Positions 39,501 through 49,952 are shown, counted from the stretch's first letter. The stretch is DNA of 64,000 nucleotides from Gorsachius magnificus (GCA_034008185.1 CM067081.1:23249821-23313820), one strand, 5' to 3'. The notes: a model not told the origin generated them from the letters alone. Numbers and translations are program-made.

Positions 39501-42500
39501 ATATTTAATAGATAAAATCATTGCCATAGTGGGACTGATCAGCTAAGAAATCTGGCCAGTCTCAATTTATTCTGGTGGCCAGGGACACACAGTTCCAGGT
39601 GAAAGTCAGCAGGAAGTTTTTCTCATTGCCCATTTCACAATGCAAACCTCAAACCAAAAATCCCCAGAGGCTGAGAAAAGGAGAGATGCAATCCCTTCCC
39701 TTGAAATTTCTAAAATACTTTAACTTGATGGGTTAGCCACATGCTCCCCCCAAATCTTAGCACTGGCAACAGGGAAAAAGGACCAATCTCCAACATCACT
39801 CACTGCTGCAGCAACAAGGCAAGGGGTGAACGCTCTTGCAGAGGACGCCTCTTCTCTACTGGGAGCTTGACAGATGTGCTCTCCCACACTGACCTGCAGG
39901 AGTTTAGGACAAAGCCACCCCACACCGCACACCCTTGCTGTCCCTGAACTGCTCTGCTATAGCAGTGGGGATTTTTCAGCAAAGAGGTGCACAAACAGCT
40001 CAAAACTGACACCGGCAGAGGACCATGCTTCAATCCCACTGAGTCTGGACGTCAGAGTCCAACTTTACTGGGACTACTTCTGTGAACCAGATGCTTCCTC
40101 AGGTATCTTCTTGACTCTTATTCAACAAGCTCCAAGTCCTGTGGATCCCAAAGAACATGGTGCAGATGGCAAAGCACACCTTGGATTTTTATTTTTTTTT
40201 TTTAAACTCTTATTAAACCAGGATGGGAAAAAAGAAAATCAACCCTGGAATTGTCCTATTTCTGTCAAAGCCTTCCAAACCACAGCCAGGTCCTCCTCCA
40301 CAGAGCACATTCCTCCATCGTTACCTGCCAGTTGATTAAAGTTGTCGTGCGAAATATATATAGATTTGAGGTTTATTTTTGCCGATGATATTTAATTATA
40401 ATTTCAAGGGCTAATATCAAGAAATGCAAACAGCCTTGTGAGCACACCTACTCAGTTCAGCAGAATCCCTTTTGTGCAGCATTCTACAAGGCAAAAAAGG
40501 AAAAAAAAAAAAACCCAGATTCTTCCCCAAATTAACCAGTAATTGTAACAGACTATGACTTTCAGCCTGGTATAGCACAACTGCATTGCCAGAAGAGCAG
40601 TTGTCTGGTGGAGACATTAATTCATGGGATGCCAATTCCTAGGTCTTTAAACATGTTATGCCACCTACCAAGCAGCAAAGCCCAGTGTTGGTATTCAAGC
40701 ACCTCTATAAGGAGATCCTTCATTTCCACTTGCAACATAAAAAAGATTTTTATTGGCAGTAGGAATGTATTATTCACAAACAGCAAAACCATACAGCAGT
40801 CGTAACAGTTAACAAGTGCCAATAAATCTGTAAAACTGCACACCTTCACTAACACCCCTTTTGCCAAATATCTGGGATATTGAGCATTTTGGACTAAATC
40901 TTGCAACAAGTTATGTACACAGATGGGCATCTTAGGACCAAAATGAGCACTGAAGATTGGTTTTATGTGTACAGAAATCCATTCTCATACAACAAATTGC
41001 ACAAATAAGGGCTGAAATGGGACTGAAACGTCTCTTACAGGAACAGCATTTCATATCTACCTACCCAGAATATCTTGGCTAGGAGCGAGAAGAAAGGCAG
41101 GAATGTTTTTTAGAATTTCCAGAAATTATTTAATTTCTGTCATGAATCAAGATGCTAAAGAGTAGAGACACTGAAAAAAATCAGCTAAAGCAACTGAGTG
41201 ATGTTATTTATTGGGAAACTCAAAGGGCAGTTGTTCTTGGGATGTAAAATGAGTTCCTGCTTATATTATCGACCCCCACCCCTCCTCTCTCAAAAGCACC
41301 AGCTTTTGCTCAATTCTGGATGGTGCCAAAGCATAGGTTTTACCTTCAACTTCTCTTAATCCATATCAGACAGAGAAGTAAGTTTGGTTTTTTTTTACAG
41401 CCAAGTCTGCTGGGCTTCTCATTAAAAAGCTGACTTCTTGGAACACTTGCAGCAATCCCTCTCTCCAGATAAAAAGAGCTTTCATACAAAATTAAGATGT
41501 AGTTTACAGTGTATTCCATGGAATAACAGTAGGGGCTCAAAAACCATATTTGCTCACTGACTACTGAAAAGAAAGATTTCATTGTAGCTTATGCCAGCGG
41601 CTTCTGCCCAGTCTAGAGGTTCAATAAAAGCAAACACACCAAATAGCCTCAGACCAGTTGCACGAAATCATTTTCCAAGCAGGAGCTGAATTTAAGCAAA
41701 GACTGCAGAGAAGCAACCCAAATGCCTTTGGTATTGCTCATAAAACTTTGCCAGCAAAGTGACCTTAAGCAGCAATTCTGGCAAGATTTACAGCTGCAAT
41801 TCAGAGTAAAACACAGTGCTGCTTTGGGAAGTTAAGTGTTTGGGTCTTGGTTCTTCTTTTGCCAGCAAAAAAAAAGAAAAAAAAAAAAGGAAAAAGAGGC
41901 ACTAAGGCACGAGATTATCTAGGTTTGGGAATCAGAGAAGACCCAGGAAAAAGAGTAGTTTTGTTGCACATTTCTCTCTCATACCCAACGATTTGAGGAG
42001 CCTACAAGGAGGCAGGTGGCTTCAGAGCAGAGCCAGAGAAAGATTCTTCACCTTTCCAGCAATGGAAAGAGTCCATAGGGCATGGAGAAACTCGGAATCT
42101 GTGGCCTATCCACTTACTCGGGTGTAAGAAGAGACTTGTTAAATCCTACAGATCCTCTTCACTTCTCCTGGTGCTACAAAGAGCAGGGCAAGGACAGGGC
42201 TTGCAGCTTGCATGGGAACGGGTGGGAAGAACAGGACTCAGCAGGACTGTCAGAAACAACAAAAAATCTTGACAAACCTAGTCATTGAATGATAAAATTT
42301 TGTATCTATATAATTAATTTTCCCATGGATCTTTTTAATCTAAATCCACGTATTAAGTGTGATAACTACTTCCATTCCAGAAAATACAATCCTATATAAA
42401 GTTCAAACTTAGCCTGCCATAAAATTGGCTTGAATGTTGGCCTCAACATTAAAACATTTGGCAAAATGTTTCCACCCAAAAGGATAACTTACCTACCATA

Positions 42501-45500
42501 GGAGAATACAGAAGGGGAAAACTGAAGGCCGACTCAAAAGCAATACATAAACACAACACCTAACCTTCTCATTAAAAAGTTGTATGACTTTCAGAGTATG
42601 TTTTTGTAGAATGGAGTTTCTTCAGGTCTGAATAATCCGTAAGAATTAACTGAATTAAAATAATACACAGAAAAGCTCAGTAATTTTTTTTGTCAAATTT
42701 CCTTCTGATAAATTTACCTTTGGTATTTAGAAGTGGAATTGGCATGTATTTTGCCAAACATTAACAAATTTTCTATACCAAGAGCCTGGGAATAACAGTA
42801 CAACTCAGCATCACTCTTTTTTTTTTTCCCTCCTTTAAAACAGATTACATGCATTGTGTTTAACTCTGAAAACCACAGTTCCCAAGTGAATGTGATAAAA
42901 CTGAAAGACCGATAAATCAAGAATATTTTCTTTATGCAATGAGGTATCACGGAGTGCAATTAGTGACCGTGAAGTAATCAAGTTTGTATCTTGTGCCTCT
43001 CATCTCCCTGCTGGAGCAGCTTGCAGTAACCTTACACTGTGAGGTACCCGTTGGATACGATGACATTTTCTTCTAGCTTTTATGCTCAAATGGAGCCGAT
43101 TAAAACAACACTGGAAAAACTGAGTGTGAATGTTTTTAGACAGTGAAAACTAACCAACCATACTGCATTTCTTAGAAATACAAACTAGCTCACGTGAGGG
43201 CTTGTTGAGAGTGGTTTATATTAATCTCTGCTGAAAATTATAATAATACTGAATTTTATATTTTTTTCCTACATTTAATGATCAGTAGTAGAATTTTACT
43301 GGATTCACTACTCCATATAAAATCAAACTCCAACTACACTGTTGCTGCCATTGTTTATGTCAGCAATGATAATTTACAGGTGTTCAGATGTTTGCAAATA
43401 AACTTAATTGGAAACTGTAAATCACCATATACTCAAAATGCGTATCGGCATCCCAAGACAACAGAAGGAATTGAAAATGAGCAGCCTTCTGCAACTGGAA
43501 GCTTTTTTCCAGCTGACAAACAGTAAAAGCCAGTGACTCAGCTCACTTGGATTTCATAATAACCTTGTACATTAAGTAAATGAATATTTCATATATACCT
43601 AAAGAGAGCATACATAGTGTTCCACGTACACATACATGGAACAAGCATGAATATACGCATACATGAACAGAGAGTTCCACGTACAAATAAATTACGTGGC
43701 CCAGTTGTACACAGCCCTAATATCATTCAAAAAGATGCCAACCAAGGAAAATGGACTGGAGAGGTGAGGTATATGATAGTGGGAAACCAGAAGATGAACC
43801 AGGCAGCAGTCTTGCCAGCATTTTGCCTCTTATTAAAATCAAATCACTTCAATACTAGGGTTATAAATCGAATGAACAGTTAGGCTTCCTCAGTACCCAC
43901 AAGTCATCATATAGCTCAGAAATTACTTGCCTGGAGGAAACAAGCATGAGCCTAAGCTAACATGGAAACCATGTGGAGATGTAAAAGGAAAAAAAAAATA
44001 GAGAAAGGCTCCTCATTAGTCCCCGTACGTCCCTGACATAGACACCACACATGCGTACATTCACGCTGTGGCTACAACAACCAACAAAACCCAGGCAACT
44101 CCAGGCTCACCATAATCTGTAGGGTTACTGCATGTCCTGCATGCCCACGGTCTTCCTAGGCTCTGATTCCACAGAAGCTTTCAGGATGCAGGGAAGGAGG
44201 AAGAGGGCACGCTGGAAATACGCACGTGAACAAGCAGTTTCCAAGGCAGGCGGTAGCTGCTCTCTTCCCCTTCTCTGTGGAGCACTTGCCTGCAGGTACA
44301 CCCACACCACGCCTGGCTCCCAGACAATCCCCTCCACAATGTCACCCTGCACCTGAAGACTGTCTCCAAGAGTCTCCAAATGGACAGAGATTTGGAAAGA
44401 AGTTCATGGGGTAGGATCCATGCACCTCTCAAATAAACTTTTCCGTCTGGGTGACCACCAGTGTTGCTGGCCCAGACTGCGGGCGGGCAGAGAAGGCACA
44501 CAGCTCACACCACCTTCCTTTTGGGGAGGGTGACAGGAAAGGAAACGTCTCCCCGTCTCGACACACTGGAGCCACCACTGTCCCTCCCTCTGGGACCAGG
44601 GTTTTCAAACCCAACGTGGAGGGGGCTCTTTGCCCAAAGAGCCGGCACAGATAAAACTACCAAACCATGAGACACCCTCATGGAACGGGAAACTGCTGAA
44701 GTTTATGCAGGCTGGTTTAAAACAATGAAGAAAAAAAAAAAGAGTATCAAACTGAAAGCAAGCAAAGCAGGTGAGAATAAAGCCCATGATAAAGTCAGGG
44801 AAATTAAGAGATCTCATCTCAGCCAGTGACCAAGAACAGAAGAGTTAGGACTCATACTACCCGTTTTTCCGAAGAGTCACCAGACAAAATGCTTGTTTTT
44901 CTGCTGACAAAAATGCTCACCTACTGAATTGTATTTCCCCAGTGCCTTTTGTCTATGTACCATGGATATTGCGCAATGCTTATTCTTCTGGTTTTGATGC
45001 TTTTTTTTTTGCAGGGACAGTTACATACTTTTCTGAAATCTCTCTCTACAGAACTAACATAGGTTTTCAAATAGTATTGAGCTGTACACAGGGAATATTT
45101 TCTGGTAGCAGATACAATTCCCCTGAACTGGATGCTTTGAAGTCAGATGCATTTCTTCTGAATGCATAACTTCCTTCTCTGTGTAATTCTTCACTATAGT
45201 CCTCTTATAATTCCATAAATCTCTAAATGGTTTAGAATTAGTTGATATAGATATGCATAATATTTTTTTTAGCCCTGACTCATTAATTCCACCATTTTTT
45301 AGCTTTAACATAAACGGTATGTCCAAGTTTTTGTTCATGACTCATGTAATGACTAGCTAATGATTAAAAAAACTCTATTTACTGAAAATATTCTCCAGCC
45401 TATAGAGGAAACGAAAGAAGTCAAACGTACCCCTCAAAACAAGTTTAACATTTTTCCATTAGAAAAAGGCATTGCCTTACAGAGAAGAACGAAACATCTT

Positions 45501-47021
45501 CACGTAGCAGGGTACCACGCACACGGTATGGAGGCAATTCCTTTGCTGGAAGAACAAAGTGCATTAGTCTGCACAGTATGAAGTATCATTCTATCCGAAT
45601 TTAATAAACATGGACCCACAGACTCAAAGAATACCACGCTGGAAGGGACTGCAAGGATCATCTGGTCCAACCTTCTAATAATCTTATTTCCCTCGTTCTA
45701 TCGTGGCCTCTTTTCAACATTTAAATATTTAGGGTAGGATGGCATAAAGCAGAAGAACTGTAAAACTATTAACAGTTCAAAATAAGGTCCTAAACATTTA
45801 GGTGAAGGTAATATTGGAATGTATCTCTCTCACACATAAACACCCACAAAAGCTGCACCAAACCTTCCCATTGGTGTGAAGCAATGAGTTTCTATCAAAT
45901 TAACAGGGTGTTGGAAGTGTTCTATAAGCAACCAAAACAAACAAAAAATCCTAGAAACTACATAACATACCATCAACCTGTTCAGTAAACAATTTTTTTT
46001 TAAAAAAAAGAAAAACAATAGGTCTTGGGGAAGTCTTGAGATACCCTGTCCATCTGCCTACCCCAAAGCAGAATCAATTCTGCCATAACTGTTCCCGGTA
46101 AGGGTTGGTTTAGCATGTTCATAAACACTGCTGAAAACGGGGAATACACAACCGCCACCCAAGCAATCTATGCCAGTGCTGGACCATTATAGAGCTTTTT
46201 CTCCTAAAACCTGAACTAAATCTCCCTTGTTCCTATTGCACTATTTCCTTCCTCTTTGCAGACAGAGTTTGCACATCTCTCATTTTCCCCTCCCTCAGCC
46301 TTTTTTCCCCTACCCTAAACAACCACTATTTTCTTTAACTTTTTCTGCTAAATCATGTTTTTGAGACCTCTAATGAATCATGTCATTCTCCCCATGACTC
46401 TGTCCAAGTGTTCTTCACTATTTCTGGTGCAATGTCCAAAACATGAGCCAGGGCTCTACTTGTGCACAGTTACAGACTGACCATTTCTTATGGTCTTCTA
46501 CTGTGAATTTAGAAACTGCTGACAGCCCTCTCCCCACTCCTGCCCCCAACTTCTACTGCTACACAGTCTGGCCTAGCAAGCGTGTAAGGAACATGCAATG
46601 CAAGCATCTGCACCGCTCACCTGTTTTTGAGATGTGCCGCCAGGTCACATCGCTGCATGACTTCCTGACATACAGAAGAGAAGGGGCACAAAACAAATAG
46701 TTTGTCTAACAGTTTATGAACAAGAATGCTGGATTTTTTGCAGAGTTTAAAGTGGAGTCTTTTTCGATCCAACGGGCAGAAATCCTTCTCCTGCAGAAAG
46801 TTCCTTAGGCACTTGTAGCAGAAAGTGTGTCCACAGGGAGTGTCCAATGGCTGCAACAAAGGCTGAAGGCAAATGTGGCAGACCAAGTCATCATCCACTT
46901 CATTCTGGTAGTTGTAGAGGTGGTTCTCCCTTGTCCAGTGCTGCTGGCCACACTCGAAGCACAGAGGGTTCAAGGAGGCGTTCTGCTCCACCGAAGCCAT
47001 GTCGTCACCTGTAGTCCCCAT
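21394..47021 (-). CDS. LNX2: LNX2, ligand of Numb protein X 2: PDZ-RING E3 ubiquitin ligase (whole coding span)
   Basis: Nine coding exons join in phase to 2064 nt (687 aa plus stop; human LNX2 is 690 aa). In order: zinc-binding segment (C21/C24), RING (C48 to D85), second zinc-binding segment (C112, C118, H130, C135), NPPF motif (203-206), PDZ1 about 228-313, PDZ2 about 334-417, PDZ3 about 462-548 and PDZ4 about 596-683. PDZ carboxylate loops read LGIS (240), LGIK (347), LGMT (476) and WGFS (608). From family knowledge, LNX proteins are cytoplasmic or membrane-associated E3 ligases that bind NUMB through the NPxF/Y motif and PDZ1, and recruit other partners through their PDZ domains. LNX2 rather than LNX1 is chosen from near-identity to recalled LNX2 across the RING and all PDZ domains and from NPxF instead of NPAY. 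All introns are GT-AG and no frameshift or premature stop was seen. Confidence 0.97.
23338..23770 (-). mobile_element. CR1 LINE fragment in LNX2 intron
   Basis: It begins with 'agaatcacgtaatc' and 'gttagaagggacctcaggag' and continues through 'gaccaccctcacggggaaa', 'ggtttctccttatgacc', 'ttgtcctctcatcctgcacc' and 'cagggcaagtgttccagctc', the ordered blocks of a CR1 3' half on the minus strand, the same strand as LNX2 transcription. More diverged than the 1.6-kb and 11.7-kb copies. The right end is approximate. Confidence 0.9.
24314..24349. repeat. (GTT)n-type simple repeat
   Basis: Imperfect TTG/TTA trinucleotide run ending about 18 bp before the exon 8 donor; on the transcribed strand it is AAC/AAT-rich and sits just inside the intron. 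Confidence 0.85.
24368..24526 (-). CDS. LNX2: LNX2 coding exon 8: first half of PDZ4
   Basis: Encodes the end of S590, residues 591-642 and two bases of K643. [12 protein letters not shown] leads into PDZ4, whose carboxylate loop is WGFS (608-611), followed by [20 protein letters not shown] and [10 protein letters not shown]. The acceptor is ttccacag|CTGCCT and the donor TTAAA|gtaagc. Confidence 0.97.
24527..26300 (-). other. LNX2: LNX2 intron between coding exons 7 and 8
   Basis: 1774 bp, GT-AG. No interspersed repeat or embedded gene recognised. Confidence 0.9.
26301..26532 (-). CDS. LNX2: LNX2 coding exon 7: second half of PDZ3 and PDZ3-PDZ4 linker
   Basis: Encodes the end of G513, residues 514-589 and two bases of S590. 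[20 protein letters not shown] and the helix B region [19 protein letters not shown] complete PDZ3. An acidic Gln/Glu-rich stretch ([12 protein letters not shown]) follows, then the strongly conserved LNX linker [19 protein letters not shown]. The acceptor is ttgaacag|GAGACG and the donor CCAAG|gtatgg. Confidence 0.97.
26533..28318 (-). other. LNX2: LNX2 intron between coding exons 6 and 7
   Basis: 1786 bp, GT-AG. No interspersed repeat or embedded gene recognised. Confidence 0.9.
28319..28496 (-). CDS. LNX2: LNX2 coding exon 6: first half of PDZ3
   Basis: Encodes residues 454-512 and one base of G513. The exon opens with [20 protein letters not shown]3 starts near 462, its carboxylate loop LGMT is at 476-479, and the exon ends LARDGRIKR. 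The acceptor is gtcaaacag|GACCTC and the donor CGAG|gtgggg. The match to recalled human LNX2 is close throughout. Confidence 0.97.
28497..30626 (-). other. LNX2: LNX2 intron between coding exons 5 and 6
   Basis: 2130 bp, bounded by a weak donor (gttggt) and the acceptor gtcaaacag. Apart from an A run at about 30502-30515 nothing is recognised. Confidence 0.9.
30627..30773 (-). CDS. LNX2: LNX2 coding exon 5: last strand of PDZ2 and inter-PDZ linker
   Basis: Encodes residues 405-453 (147 nt, phase 0 at both ends). It opens with [13 protein letters not shown], the final PDZ2 strand, then a Ser/His/Gln-rich linker ending RPNSHK. The acceptor is atttggcag|GCAAGT. The donor AAG|gttggt deviates at +3/+4 from consensus. 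Because the exon is symmetric in phase, skipping would keep the frame but remove the last strand of PDZ2. Confidence 0.95.
30774..32267 (-). other. LNX2: LNX2 intron between coding exons 4 and 5
   Basis: 1494 bp, donor gtgatt and acceptor ggcag. No repeat or embedded gene recognised. Confidence 0.9.
32268..32639 (-). CDS. LNX2: LNX2 coding exon 4: end of PDZ1 and most of PDZ2
   Basis: Encodes residues 281-404 in phase 0 at both ends (372 nt). It finishes PDZ1 ([20 protein letters not shown], then LHLTVLRE), has a short linker rich in His, Ser and Thr, and begins PDZ2 at about residue 334 with loop LGIK at 347-350 and [18 protein letters not shown]. The acceptor follows a long T-rich tract (ttgttttgcag|GTC). 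The donor CAG|gtgatt is weaker than average. Confidence 0.97.
32850..33080 (-). mobile_element. CR1 LINE fragment, lacking its 3' tail
   Basis: The blocks 'gatcatcaagtccaacc', 'ccactaaaccatggcccta', 'tgcctccaggggtggggact', 'ctgggcagcctgttccaatg' and 'gtgaagaaatttttcctc' are in CR1 order on the minus strand. The terminal AGAAT-type repeat is missing or decayed at the left edge. It begins about 210 bp upstream of coding exon 4, inside the intron. Confidence 0.9.
35488..35583 (+). mobile_element. Short CR1 LINE 3' end, plus orientation
   Basis: About 95 bp: 'gccatggtttagtggtggg', 'aacggttggacttgatgatc', 'aaaggtcttttcaaacctga' and the terminal 'atgattctatgatt'. This is the CR1 3' terminus in plus orientation, antisense to LNX2, and belongs to the same type of subfamily as the 32850 copy. 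Confidence 0.93.
36365..36564 (-). CDS. LNX2: LNX2 coding exon 3: first half of PDZ1
   Basis: Encodes the last two bases of T214 and residues 215-280. The acceptor is ttggcag|CAAATC and the donor CTTCAA|gtatgg, leaving phase 0. Sequence [17 protein letters not shown] leads into the carboxylate loop LGIS at 240-243, and the exon ends with [14 protein letters not shown], the helix A to strand D region of a PDZ domain. Nearly identical to recalled human LNX2. Confidence 0.97.
36565..37644 (-). other. LNX2: LNX2 intron between coding exons 2 and 3
   Basis: 1080 bp, GT-AG, the shortest intron identified. No repeat recognised. Confidence 0.9.
37645..37883 (-). CDS. LNX2: LNX2 coding exon 2: linker with NPxF Numb-binding motif
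   Basis: Encodes the last base of R134 through D213 and one base of T214. The acceptor is tttacag|GTGTCC and the donor GACA|gtatgt. C135 is the last ligand of the C-terminal zinc finger begun in the previous exon. The rest is a low-complexity acidic, Ser- and Pro-rich linker, the least conserved part of the protein. It ends with DNPPF (N203-F206), equivalent to NPAF in human LNX2 and NPAY in LNX1, the motif recognised by the NUMB PTB domain. Confidence 0.95.
45624..45690 (-). mobile_element. Very short CR1 3'-end remnant
   Basis: 'caaagaataccacgctgg', 'aagggactgcaaggatcatc' and 'tggtccaacctt' match the first about 60 bp of the CR1 3' end on the minus strand. Similarity fades after about 45690. 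Confidence 0.65.
46060..46500 (-). mobile_element. Ancient CR1 LINE fossil beside the RING exon
   Basis: Despite heavy divergence, blocks remain collinear with old CR1 consensus: 'caatctatgccagtgct', 'aactaaatctcccttg', 'aaatcatgtttttgagacct', 'ctaatgaatcatg', 'actctgtccaagtg' and 'ccaaaacatgagccagggc'. Orientation is minus. It ends about 120 bp from the donor of coding exon 1. The class resembles the remnant at 2735-2880. Both assignments are from recalled consensus. Confidence 0.6.
46621..47021 (-). CDS. LNX2: LNX2 coding exon 1: start codon, zinc-binding segments and RING
   Basis: Encodes residues 1-133 and two bases of R134. The ATG at 47021-47019 has A at -3 and G at +4, a strong context, and human LNX2 starts at the equivalent methionine; a second in-frame ATG follows at residue 8. 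The RING has the spacing C48-x2-C51, C63-x-H65, C68-x2-C71, then C82-P-L-D85. The last metal-ligand position is Asp rather than Cys, a C3HC3D pattern normal for LNX proteins. Flanking Cys/His pairs (C21/C24 and C112/C118/H130) would form the Zn-RING-Zn module that binds E2. The donor is AACAG|gtgagc, a near-consensus site. Confidence 0.97.
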
Positions 47022-47028
47022 TGTACAG

Positions 47029-47058
47029 CTACGCAGGCTGACGGACCCTCCTCCTCAT
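47029..47058 (-). promoter_or_regulatory. uORF 2 in LNX2 5'UTR (9 codons)
   Basis: ATG at 47058 opens a nine-codon Arg-rich frame (MRRRVRQPA) that stops with TAG at 47031-47029, only 7 nt before the main start codon. Reinitiation at the main ATG over such a short gap would be inefficient, so leaky scanning is the likelier route. Confidence 0.5.
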
Positions 47059-47121
47059 AGGATGGGGTTGCTCACGTAAAGCTCAGAGGGAAGCAGCTCC
47101 TTCCAGGGTGACTCACGCTCT

Positions 47122-47136
47122 TCAATCAAGTGTCAT
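47122..47136 (-). promoter_or_regulatory. uORF 1 in LNX2 5'UTR (4 codons)
   Basis: ATG at 47136 reads M-T-L-D-stop, closing at 47122. The -3 base is A, a favourable context. It is not in frame with the main ATG. If the exon starts at 47139 the uAUG lies three bases inside the exon, so its upstream context depends partly on the preceding exon. Confidence 0.5.
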
Positions 47137-49425
47137 TTTCTGCAGCAAATAAAGAAATAAAAATTACTCATTTTGCATGAATTATGAAAGTTCTTGTCAG
47201 AATTTTTGACTTCTGGGTTTACCAACACACTGCAGCTAGACAGGTTAAGAGAATATTCCTCTTTTCTGTAAATTTGTCACAGAAGAGAGCAACAAAAAAC
47301 CTGTAAGTACAGTTCCTTTTACAACATAAATGTTTTACGGCTTCATAACAGCTGCTGCTGTGCTGCACAGTTTTCACCTGCAAGATGACCAGTTTGTGAC
47401 AGCGAGGACACCGCATTAGGCAATGTCACACTAGAAGCGTGCAATTAGCGTCTAGCACAAAAATACCCTACTGTGGAACAATGGTTGTAGGACCAAGTAA
47501 TTAAATGTGTTCTTTAATATGAGATTATGATTTTAATCTGGTCCTACTCTCTTTCCTGGATTTTGACTATTAATGTAGAATATTACACATTACAGGTCTA
47601 AATAGACTGCATTAAAAAAACAGCAACAAATGGCTTACCCTGTCCTTTCCATTAATAATATTGCATTTTTGTCACCACTTACCATCAGGTTTTCTATGTG
47701 GGTTGCTACACAGCAAGAGGGACTGATTCTATCCAATACACCACACTTGATTTAGTACAGAGGCCAGTAATAAAAATACAGAATAAACTAATCATATGAA
47801 GCTACTGGTTCCAAACAACTAACCTGTTTTGCCTTTTAACTAACAAAATTACAGCATACTCAATGTGACGATCATCATGTCAGTCAAAGGACTGCAGGTC
47901 TGTCATTGTGGATTTATTTTCTAAACTTTGTAAGTTATTAAACCTTGCCCCTCTTAAAATAGCTACCTGGTCAGGACACTGTGCAGCCATCAGTCTGTGT
48001 CTTCAAACACTGAATCCTTACCCTCCCAACCTTATTTGCCCTCCTTACAAAATCACGTTACTTGACAGTCATAGACCAGGATGATTTAGAAAATAAAACA
48101 AATTTTCTCACATTCTTAAGATACTGCCTAATTCGTTAGTTTTGGTCAATGTTCTCGTTGGTAGGGGAAAAAAGAAACCAAATTTGAACAACGCTTACTT
48201 TGTGCCCAAATTCTTCATTGCAATTCAGCAAGCAACACTCCTGACAGACACTTACTGTATTCTAGCAGAGTAGTAGCAAGCATACGGAGAAATGAAAACT
48301 GCTAGTCTAGGTACCATCATCTTCATTTTTAGCTGCTGAAATGCAGTCATAAATATATTCTGAAATTCATGTGGAACACATGCATTTCACCATATCTTAC
48401 TTTTTAAGAGAATCCCTGTTTTGGTTTTTGCCCCTTAACCTCGCACGGCCAAGCACAAGACTTAGAGCACATTTTACAAGGATTATTATATCCTTTGACG
48501 CAAAAAGGATTAGATAGTAATTTGTAATCCAGGCTTCTATTCTGCCATGGAAATTGATGCTCATCATTGCCCAGCCTCATAGTAGATAATGTGCACCTTC
48601 TGGAAAGGATTTCATGAGGGAAGAGCATAGCGGTTCTTTGTTACAGGAGACTAAGAATGAAAAATGAGACCCCAAAAGAGATTACTCAAAAAAAGTCTTA
48701 AATGTATTATGTAAGAGTTCAAAGATGGGAGAGCAGATAAGGAGAGCAGAGCACGGGGCCGTCATGCTCAAACCACAGTGCTCTCGCCCTGCATTCCTGC
48801 TACTGGATTAAAGCTGAAGGGATGAGACCCGTCTAATGGCTGCCCTTTATGTAACGCAAAATAAACCAGATAAAAGCTCTAGAAAAAACACTGCATTGAT
48901 TTGTGACTTTACCAAACTATCTTGCCACTTTGGGCACTCGGAGAGGAACAGGCGACACGTGTCGTATTGTACTTGGGGGTACTGGCAGCACCAACAGGCA
49001 GGGCAGAGGAAAAGGACAGGCAGAACAGGTAGAAAAAGCCATTTTAATAGCCTGTTGCCCGAATGCTAAACACACTCCTACTATTGACTACAACCAGGGC
49101 TCTTCCTCCTCCTCCAGAGAACCCAGGTCCCAAGAAAGGAGCAAGTCCTACATCAGTGAGGCTACAGAAGCACCCGGGGACGATGCTGCATGCTGCAGTT
49201 ATGGAGCTCCTCTGACAGCAAGCATCCTGAATTCACCATCTTGCCGGCTTCTAGCACTGCTGTTCTTTGAAGTCTGTGTGATTCCCATGGCAGTCTGCTG
49301 CAGAGCACCAGGCAGTGTCATGCAGTAAATATACCCATGAGCTCCTTTGACCATATATGTGCTATGGTCAAAGATACCTGCGCCCCTCTTTTGGAAGGCT
49401 GTAATCAAATCCTTTTGTGTGTTAA

Positions 49426-49441
49426 TTTTTTTTTTTTTTTT
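49426..49441. repeat. T homopolymer
   Basis: Uninterrupted run of 16 T. Confidence 0.95.
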
Positions 49442-49946
49442 AAATAGCTTAGTATAAATTTTGAACAAAAGGTAAAATAAGAAAAGTTACTGAGAGATAA
49501 GACTTTCACTATTGTGTTTTAAATTATCACGGCAAGCCTTCTTTCTTAGGAAAGGTATAGCCAGAGACAAGCTGTGTTTACTGAAATCACAAGAGTTTGT
49601 CCTCAGTGAAACCCAGGCAGTCACCCTCTATTGCCCACCGCTGAAGGAGGTGAGCAGACAGACCTGTCCCAACTGCCCCATCCCAAAGTCTTAATGCTGC
49701 TGGTGCAGGGACAAGTGCCCTCAGCTGTGCTTTGCCGCTCCAGGCCAGGGGCAGGCTGTTTCTGCAGGCTGCTGACTTTGCCACTAGTGGCTTCGCAGCA
49801 CCACCAGTGTCCTGTTAGTTTAAACCATCAATAAATACCATATAAAGTAATCCCACCACCTTTTCTGCAGCTGACATGACCACCCTTCCACCACCTCTCT
49901 GCTGGCAGAGCTGTGGGAGAAATAGATAAGAGGATTACAACATGAA

Positions 49947-49952
<6 letters not shown>

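Larger units (their letters stand above)
37884..46620 (-). other. LNX2: LNX2 intron between coding exons 1 and 2
   Basis: 8737 bp, GT-AG. It holds a short CR1 piece at 45624-45690 and an old CR1 of about 440 bp at 46060-46500, plus A- or T-rich low-complexity tracts (about 40194, 41867-41890, 42818-42829). No embedded gene recognised. Confidence 0.9.
47022..47139 (-). other. LNX2: LNX2 5'UTR part of the first coding exon
   Basis: An acceptor 'tttatttgctgcag' followed by AAAATGACAC places the exon start at 47139, leaving 118 nt upstream of the start codon. The preceding noncoding exon is not recognised. The segment carries two short upstream ORFs. The acceptor choice is inferred from the pyrimidine tract and AG, not from transcript data. 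Confidence 0.65.

Noticed and set aside
47219..47416. A Cys-rich minus frame (MRCPRCHK...) just upstream of the first coding exon
   Set aside because: The CxxC spacing is suggestive but matches no known zinc finger. It lies in the 5' intron, and an extra coding exon would conflict with the conserved LNX2 start. A possible alternative exon, but unsupported.
49781..49800. 'gccactagtggc' as a CTCF-like site
   Set aside because: It lacks a base of the CTCF core spacing and is better read as a chance palindrome.
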